Both the position numbers and the translations under genes were made by a program. Shown here one piece after another: positions 59,267 to 64,000 of a stretch of DNA of 64,000 nt. Location: NCBI RefSeq assembly GCF_028657905.1, contig NZ_CP117782.1, positions 3,720,001-3,784,000 on the forward strand. The letters run 5' to 3'. The notes under the pieces are model-generated. The model saw only the letters and a program-made list of their open reading frames with translations, was not told the DNA's origin and searched no databases. The stretch's first letter is position 1, and every line of letters begins with the position of its first letter. The stretch is from Burkholderia sp. FERM BP-3421 (lineage in GTDB: Bacteria > Pseudomonadota > Gammaproteobacteria > Burkholderiales > Burkholderiaceae).

Positions 59267-59294
59267 CTTGAAAACGGCGCGGCAGCACTTATTT
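59267..59294 (+). promoter_or_regulatory. Sigma-32 type promoter of dnaK
   Basis: CTTGAAA, 13 bases, ACTTATTT. The -35 is perfect and the -10 keeps five of eight consensus positions. It sits about 85 bases before the dnaK ATG and gives dnaK-dnaJ a promoter separate from grpE. Confidence 0.65.
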
Positions 59295-59379
59295 CGAGTG
59301 CAGAGTTGAATTTGGCGTGGGGAATCGGGTAAAAAGGCCGGTTTTCCGCAGCGATCAAGATTTCTGGAGATTGAAGAAA

Positions 59380-61335
59380 ATGGGAAAGATCATCGGTATT
59401 GACCTCGGCACCACGAATTCGTGCGTGGCCGTGATGGAAGGCAACCAAGTCAAGGTCATCGAGAACTCGGAAGGCGCGCGCACCACGCCGTCGATCATCG
59501 CCTACATGGACGACAACGAAGTCCTGGTCGGCGCGCCCGCCAAGCGTCAGTCGGTGACCAACCCGCGCAACACGCTGTTCGCGGTCAAGCGCCTGATCGG
59601 CCGCCGCTTCGAAGAGAAGGAAGTGCAGAAGGACATCGGCCTGATGCCCTACGCGATCATCAAGGCCGACAACGGCGACGCATGGGTCGAGGCGCACGGC
59701 GACAAGCTCGCGCCGCCGCAGGTGTCGGCCGAAGTGCTGCGCAAGATGAAGAAGACGGCCGAGGACTACCTCGGCGAGCCGGTCACGGAAGCCGTGATCA
59801 CGGTGCCCGCGTACTTCAACGACAGCCAGCGCCAGGCGACCAAGGACGCCGGCCGCATCGCGGGCCTCGAAGTGAAGCGGATCATCAACGAGCCGACCGC
59901 GGCCGCGCTCGCGTTCGGCCTCGACAAGGCCGAGAAGGGCGACCGCAAGATCGCCGTGTATGACCTCGGCGGCGGCACCTTCGACGTGTCGATCATCGAG
60001 ATCGCGGACGTCGACGGTGAAATGCAGTTCGAAGTGCTGTCGACCAACGGCGACACCTTCCTCGGCGGCGAAGACTTCGACCAGCGCATCATCGATTACA
60101 TCATCGGCGAGTTCAAGAAGGAGCAGGGCGTCGACCTGTCGAAGGACGTGCTCGCGCTGCAACGCCTGAAGGAAGCGGCCGAGAAGGCGAAGATCGAGCT
60201 GTCGTCGGGCCAGCAGACCGAAATCAACCTGCCGTACATCACGGCCGACGCATCGGGTCCGAAGCACTTGAACCTGAAGATCACGCGCGCCAAGCTGGAA
60301 GCGCTGGTCGAGGAGCTGGTCGAGCGCACCATCGAGCCGTGCCGCATCGCGATCAAGGACGCGGGCGTCAAGGTCTCGGACATCGACGACGTGATCCTGG
60401 TCGGCGGCCAGACCCGCATGCCGAAGGTCCTGGAGAAGGTGAAGGAGTTCTTCGGCAAGGATCCGCGCCGTGACGTGAACCCGGACGAGGCCGTCGCCGT
60501 CGGCGCGGCGATCCAGGGCCAGGTGCTGTCGGGCGACCGCAAGGACGTGCTGCTGCTCGACGTGACCCCGCTGTCGCTCGGCATCGAGACGCTCGGCGGC
60601 GTGATGACGAAGATGATCAACAAGAACACCACGATCCCGACCAAGCACGCGCAGGTGTACTCGACCGCGGACGACAACCAGGGCGCGGTGACGATCAAGG
60701 TGTTCCAGGGCGAGCGCGAGATGGCGGCGGGCAACAAGCTGCTCGGCGAATTCAACCTGGAAGGCATCCCGCCGGCGCCGCGCGGCGTGCCGCAGATCGA
60801 AGTGACCTTCGACATCGACGCGAACGGCATCCTGCACGTCGGCGCGAAGGACAAGGCGACCGGCAAGGAAAACAAGATCACGATCAAGGCGAACTCGGGC
60901 CTGTCCGAAGCCGAGATCGACCAGATGATCAAGGACGCGGAAGCGAACGCGGCGGAAGACCACAAGCTGCGTGAGCTGGCCGATTCGCGCAACCAGGGCG
61001 ACGCGCTCGTCCACAGCACGAAGAAGGCGGTCGCCGAGTACGGCGACAAGCTGGACGCGGGCGAGAAGGACAAGATCGAGGCCGCGCTGAAGGAGCTGGA
61101 GGACGTGCTGAAGAACACGTCGGCCGACAAGGCGGCGATCGATGCGAAGATCGAGGCGCTCTCGACGGCGTCGCAGAAGCTCGGCGAGAAGATGTACGCC
61201 GACATGCAGGCGCAGCAGGCCGGCGCGGCGGGTGCGGCCGGTGCGGCCGGTGCGGCGGAAGGCGCGGCGCACGGCGGCGCGCAGCAGGCCGACGACGTGG
61301 TCGACGCGGACTTCAAGGAAGTGAAGAAGGACTAA
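59380..61335 (+). CDS. dnaK: Molecular chaperone DnaK (Hsp70)
   Basis: A 651-residue Hsp70. The ATPase domain begins MGKIIGIDLGTTNSCVAVME and contains DLGGGTFDVSIIEIADVDGE-type phosphate loops. The linker DVLLLDVTPLSLGIETLGG leads to the substrate domain. The lid ends in an alanine/glycine-rich tail and the conserved DVVDADFKEVKKD. It is preceded by a sigma-32 type promoter. The 243-base gap to dnaJ holds GC-rich dyads but no gene. Confidence 0.99.
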   Translation: MGKIIGIDLGTTNSCVAVMEGNQVKVIENSEGARTTPSIIAYMDDNEVLVGAPAKRQSVTNPRNTLFAVKRLIGRRFEEKEVQKDIGLMPYAIIKADNGDAWVEAHGDKLAPPQVSAEVLRKMKKTAEDYLGEPVTEAVITVPAYFNDSQRQATKDAGRIAGLEVKRIINEPTAAALAFGLDKAEKGDRKIAVYDLGGGTFDVSIIEIADVDGEMQFEVLSTNGDTFLGGEDFDQRIIDYIIGEFKKEQGVDLSKDVLALQRLKEAAEKAKIELSSGQQTEINLPYITADASGPKHLNLKITRAKLEALVEELVERTIEPCRIAIKDAGVKVSDIDDVILVGGQTRMPKVLEKVKEFFGKDPRRDVNPDEAVAVGAAIQGQVLSGDRKDVLLLDVTPLSLGIETLGGVMTKMINKNTTIPTKHAQVYSTADDNQGAVTIKVFQGEREMAAGNKLLGEFNLEGIPPAPRGVPQIEVTFDIDANGILHVGAKDKATGKENKITIKANSGLSEAEIDQMIKDAEANAAEDHKLRELADSRNQGDALVHSTKKAVAEYGDKLDAGEKDKIEAALKELEDVLKNTSADKAAIDAKIEALSTASQKLGEKMYADMQAQQAGAAGAAGAAGAAEGAAHGGAQQADDVVDADFKEVKKD

Positions 61336-61578
61336 GCCGGGTTGCAGTTGAACCGCGAGCCGCGCGCGGCGACGCGCGCGGCGCGGCTGACTCGGATCCG
61401 TCTCCGTCGCCGGAAGCACGGATCACCCCTAGCCTGGCGGGCCTCGCGGCCCTCCGGGCGCATTTGTTTTATGGCGGGCGGCGCCGGCACGACGTGTCGG
61501 CGCCGCTCAACAAGTCGCAAGACTTTACTGGAAGCGAGAGGAGCCGCCGCGCGCGTTGAGCGGCGGTATTGAACCGAT

Positions 61579-62715
61579 ATGGCGAAACGGGATTACTACG
61601 AGGTTCTGGGCGTCGCGAAGAATGCGAGCGACGACGAAATCAAGAAGGCATATCGCAAGCTCGCGATGAAGTACCACCCCGACCGCAATCCGGACAGCAA
61701 GGATGCGGAAGAGCATTTCAAGGAAGTGAAGGAAGCCTATGAAATGCTGTCGGACGGCCAGAAGCGCGCGGCGTACGATCAGTACGGCCACGCCGGCGTC
61801 GATCCGAACGTGGGCGGCGCGGGCGCGCAGGGCTTCGGTGGTTTCGCCGATGCGTTCGGCGACATCTTCGGCGACATCTTCGGCCAGGCCGCGGGCGGCG
61901 CCGCGCGCGGCGGCCGCGGCGGCCCGCAGGTGTATCGCGGCGCGGACCTGCGCTACAGCATGGAAATCACGCTGGAGCAGGCGGCGCACGGCTACGACAC
62001 GCAGATCCGCGTGCCGAGCTGGGCGTCGTGCGACATCTGCCACGGCTCCGGCGCGAAGCCGGGCACCAAGCCCGAAACCTGCCCGACCTGTCACGGCCAG
62101 GGCACGGTGCGGATGTCGCAGGGTTTCTTCAGCATCCAGCAGACCTGTCCGAAGTGCCACGGCACCGGCACCTACATCCCGGAACCGTGCGTGCATTGCC
62201 ACGGCTCGGGCAAGGTGAAGGAAAACAAGACGCTCGAGGTGAAGATCCCGGCGGGCATCGACGACGGCATGCGGATCCGCTCGGCCGGCAACGGCGAGCC
62301 GGGGATCAACGGCGGGCCGTCGGGCGACCTGTATGTCGAGATCCACATCAAGCCGCACGCGGTGTTCGAGCGCGACGGCGACGACCTGCACTGCCAGATG
62401 CCGATTCCGTTCACGACGGCGGCGCTCGGCGGCGAGATCGAGGTGCCGACGCTGGCGGGCCGCGCGAGCTTCACGGTGTCGGAAGGCACGCAGTCGGGCA
62501 AGACGTTCCGGCTGCGCGGCAAGGGCATCAAGGGCCTGCGTTCGAGCATCGCCGGGGACCTCTACGTGCATGTGCAGGTGGAAACGCCCGTGAAGCTCAC
62601 CGAGCAGCAGCGCGACCTGCTCAAGCAGTTCGAGAAGTCGCTGGCGGAAGGCGGCGGGCGCCACAGCCCGCAGAGCAAGAGCTGGTTCGATCGCGTGAAG
62701 AGCTTCTTCGAGTGA
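61579..62715 (+). CDS. dnaJ: Chaperone protein DnaJ (Hsp40)
   Basis: A 378-residue class A J-protein. The J domain has the HPD motif in MKYHPDRNPDSKD, followed by a glycine/phenylalanine-rich stretch. Four zinc-finger repeats follow: CDICHGSG, CPTCHGQG, CPKCHGTG and CVHCHGSG. The C-terminal substrate-binding domain completes the usual length. It stimulates DnaK ATPase activity and delivers clients. Confidence 0.98.
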   Translation: MAKRDYYEVLGVAKNASDDEIKKAYRKLAMKYHPDRNPDSKDAEEHFKEVKEAYEMLSDGQKRAAYDQYGHAGVDPNVGGAGAQGFGGFADAFGDIFGDIFGQAAGGAARGGRGGPQVYRGADLRYSMEITLEQAAHGYDTQIRVPSWASCDICHGSGAKPGTKPETCPTCHGQGTVRMSQGFFSIQQTCPKCHGTGTYIPEPCVHCHGSGKVKENKTLEVKIPAGIDDGMRIRSAGNGEPGINGGPSGDLYVEIHIKPHAVFERDGDDLHCQMPIPFTTAALGGEIEVPTLAGRASFTVSEGTQSGKTFRLRGKGIKGLRSSIAGDLYVHVQVETPVKLTEQQRDLLKQFEKSLAEGGGRHSPQSKSWFDRVKSFFE

Positions 62716-62737
62716 CGGGCCGATAAGGTGAAGCGGG

Positions 62738-64000
62738 ATGGCTGAGCTTGACGGGAGCGCGGTCTTCGCGCTCCTCGACGATTGCGACTCGACCGCGGCG
62801 ACGCGGTCGAGTCGCTTGTATACCGGGTTCTCGCACGAACGCATGTGCACCGATCCGGCGACGCTCGATGCGGTCTGCGACGCGGTCGCGGCCGATGCGC
62901 GGCGCGGGCTGCACGCGATCGTGCTCGGCGACTACGGGTTCGGGCGGAATCTGCAACTGGCGCAGCCAGGCGATGCGCCGCTGCGTTTTCTGTTGTTCGA
63001 CCGGGTCGAGCGCTTGTCGCGCGAGGAGGCCGACGGCTGGCTCGCGCAGCGCGACGGCGGCGCGGCGACGCCGTCGGTCGCGGGCGTCGCGCGGGTGCGC
63101 AAGAGCGTCACGCGCGCGGCATTCGACGCGGCGCTCGCGGCGGTGCAGCGCGCGCTGCGCGACGGCGATTCGTATCAGGTCAACTACACCTACCGGCTCG
63201 ATTTCGATGCGTTCGGCGCGCCGCTCGCGCTGTATCGGCGGCTGCGCGCGCGTCAGCCGGTGCGCTACGGCGCGCTGATCGCGCTGCCGGACGACGGCTG
63301 GATCGTGTCCTGCTCGCCCGAGCTGTTCATCGAGAAGGCGGGCGCCCGGCTGCGCGCGCGGCCGATGAAGGGCACCGCGCCGCGCGCGGCCGAGCCCGCG
63401 GCCGATGCGGCCATGGCGCGGCTCCTCGCGAACGATCCGAAGAATCGCGCGGAAAACGTGATGATCGTCGATCTGCTGCGCAACGACGTGTCGCGCGTCG
63501 CGCGCACCGGCAGCGTCCGGGTGCCCGCGTTGTTCTCGGTGGAGCCGTATGCATCGGTATGGCAGATGACCTCGACGGTCGAGGCCGAGCTGCGCGACGG
63601 CGTGCGCTTCGCGGACGTGCTGCGCGCGCTGTTCCCGTGCGGCTCGATCACGGGCGCGCCGAAGCACGAGACCCTGAAGCTGATCGACGCGCTCGAGAGC
63701 ACGCCGCGCGGGCTGTATACGGGCGCGCTCGGCTGGCTCGACGCCGCGTCGGACGACGGCGCGCATCCGTGCGGCGACTTCTGCCTGTCGGTCGCGATCC
63801 GCACGCTGACGCTTGCCCCGGCCGACGCCCAGGGGCGACGGCGCGGCGTGATGGGCGTGGGCGCGGGGATCGTGCTCGACAGCGTCGCGGCGGACGAATA
63901 CGCGGAGTGCGAGCTGAAGGCGCGCTTCCTCACGGGCGCGGAGCCGGGCTTCGCGTTGTTCGAGACCATGCAGGCGACGCGCGCCGACGGCGTGCGCCAT
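62738..64000 (+). CDS. pabB: Aminodeoxychorismate synthase component I (PabB), probably fused to a PabC-like domain; 3'-truncated by window
   Basis: A frame open from the ATG at 62738 to the window end, 421 codons visible. The chorismate-binding domain has the family motifs SYQVNYTYRL, RARPMKGTAPR, NRAENVMIVDLLRNDVSRVA and FPCGSITGAPKHET. This synthase makes 4-amino-4-deoxychorismate for folate. After the domain's end (near GIVLDSVAADEYAECELKA) the frame continues with GFALFETMQATRADGVRH, which resembles the start of a class IV aminotransferase/ADC lyase (PabC). A PabB-PabC fusion is therefore likely. It starts 22 bases after dnaJ. Confidence 0.9.
   Translation, partial: MAELDGSAVFALLDDCDSTAATRSSRLYTGFSHERMCTDPATLDAVCDAVAADARRGLHAIVLGDYGFGRNLQLAQPGDAPLRFLLFDRVERLSREEADGWLAQRDGGAATPSVAGVARVRKSVTRAAFDAALAAVQRALRDGDSYQVNYTYRLDFDAFGAPLALYRRLRARQPVRYGALIALPDDGWIVSCSPELFIEKAGARLRARPMKGTAPRAAEPAADAAMARLLANDPKNRAENVMIVDLLRNDVSRVARTGSVRVPALFSVEPYASVWQMTSTVEAELRDGVRFADVLRALFPCGSITGAPKHETLKLIDALESTPRGLYTGALGWLDAASDDGAHPCGDFCLSVAIRTLTLAPADAQGRRRGVMGVGAGIVLDSVAADEYAECELKARFLTGAEPGFALFETMQATRADGVRH

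Noticed and set aside
1..64000. Search for CRISPR arrays, insertion sequences, rRNA or tRNA genes
   Set aside because: I saw no regularly spaced repeats, transposase-like proteins, terminal inverted repeats or tRNA cloverleaf patterns. A tRNA or ncRNA scan was not possible by eye, so a small RNA could have been missed.

Overview
The window is a gene-dense, very GC-rich stretch of a beta-proteobacterial chromosome. The gene order (queA-tgt-yajC-secD-secF; recG-oxyR-catalase; recN-nadK/hrcA-hemH-S4-grpE-trx-dnaK-dnaJ-pabB) and the protein sequences point to the main chromosome of a Burkholderia. The split pqiA genes, the YceI/cytochrome b561 cluster and the glcDEF cluster agree with this. Species is not determinable here; a plant-associated Burkholderia is only an impression.

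Layout. 1-3.1 kb: the end of pntB, a small membrane protein, and a VOC protein with a WYL-type regulator and a perfect palindromic operator candidate. 3.5-7 kb: an rRNA methyltransferase and a 'site-specific recombinase' family membrane protein. 7.2-10.9 kb: the pqiA-pqiA-pqiB-pqiC lipid-transport operon with overlapping genes. 11.1-14.3 kb: cytochrome b561, two YceI proteins and an MFS transporter. 14.4-20.8 kb: the queuosine and Sec translocon operon. 20.9-26.9 kb: recG, oxyR, then an oxidative-stress cluster (45-aa protein, catalase, 48-aa membrane protein, dps). 27-30.2 kb: HxlR regulator, ubiA, proC and the PLP-binding YggS homologue. 30.3-35.8 kb: glycolate oxidase glcF/E/D plus a D-lactate dehydrogenase-like FAD enzyme. 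36-37.9 kb: cobalamin adenosyltransferase and flavohaemoglobin hmp behind a clear NsrR-type operator. 37.9-38.8 kb: a lower-GC islet with a frameshifted Tlde1-type (L,D-transpeptidase-like) toxin gene and an overlapping small membrane protein that could be its immunity partner. 38.9-47 kb: aroG, tldD, a nitrilase-family hydrolase and a giant YhdP/AsmA-like protein. 47.2-52.4 kb: glnE and a secreted zinc metalloprotease. 52.5-64 kb: recN, nadK, hrcA, hemH, the sigma-32 controlled chaperone genes, and a pabB that runs off the window.

The most notable observation is upstream of aroG (DAHP synthase). A good sigma-70 promoter is followed by a 21-codon leader ORF beginning MSAKFYFYFFW, an alternative pairing segment, and a strong intrinsic terminator with a nine-U tract. 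This is the architecture of an aromatic-amino-acid transcription attenuator. Also notable are the Tlde1 frameshift, a second frame disruption at the 5' end of the D-lactate dehydrogenase gene, and several small proteins of unknown function that are too short for routine gene calling.
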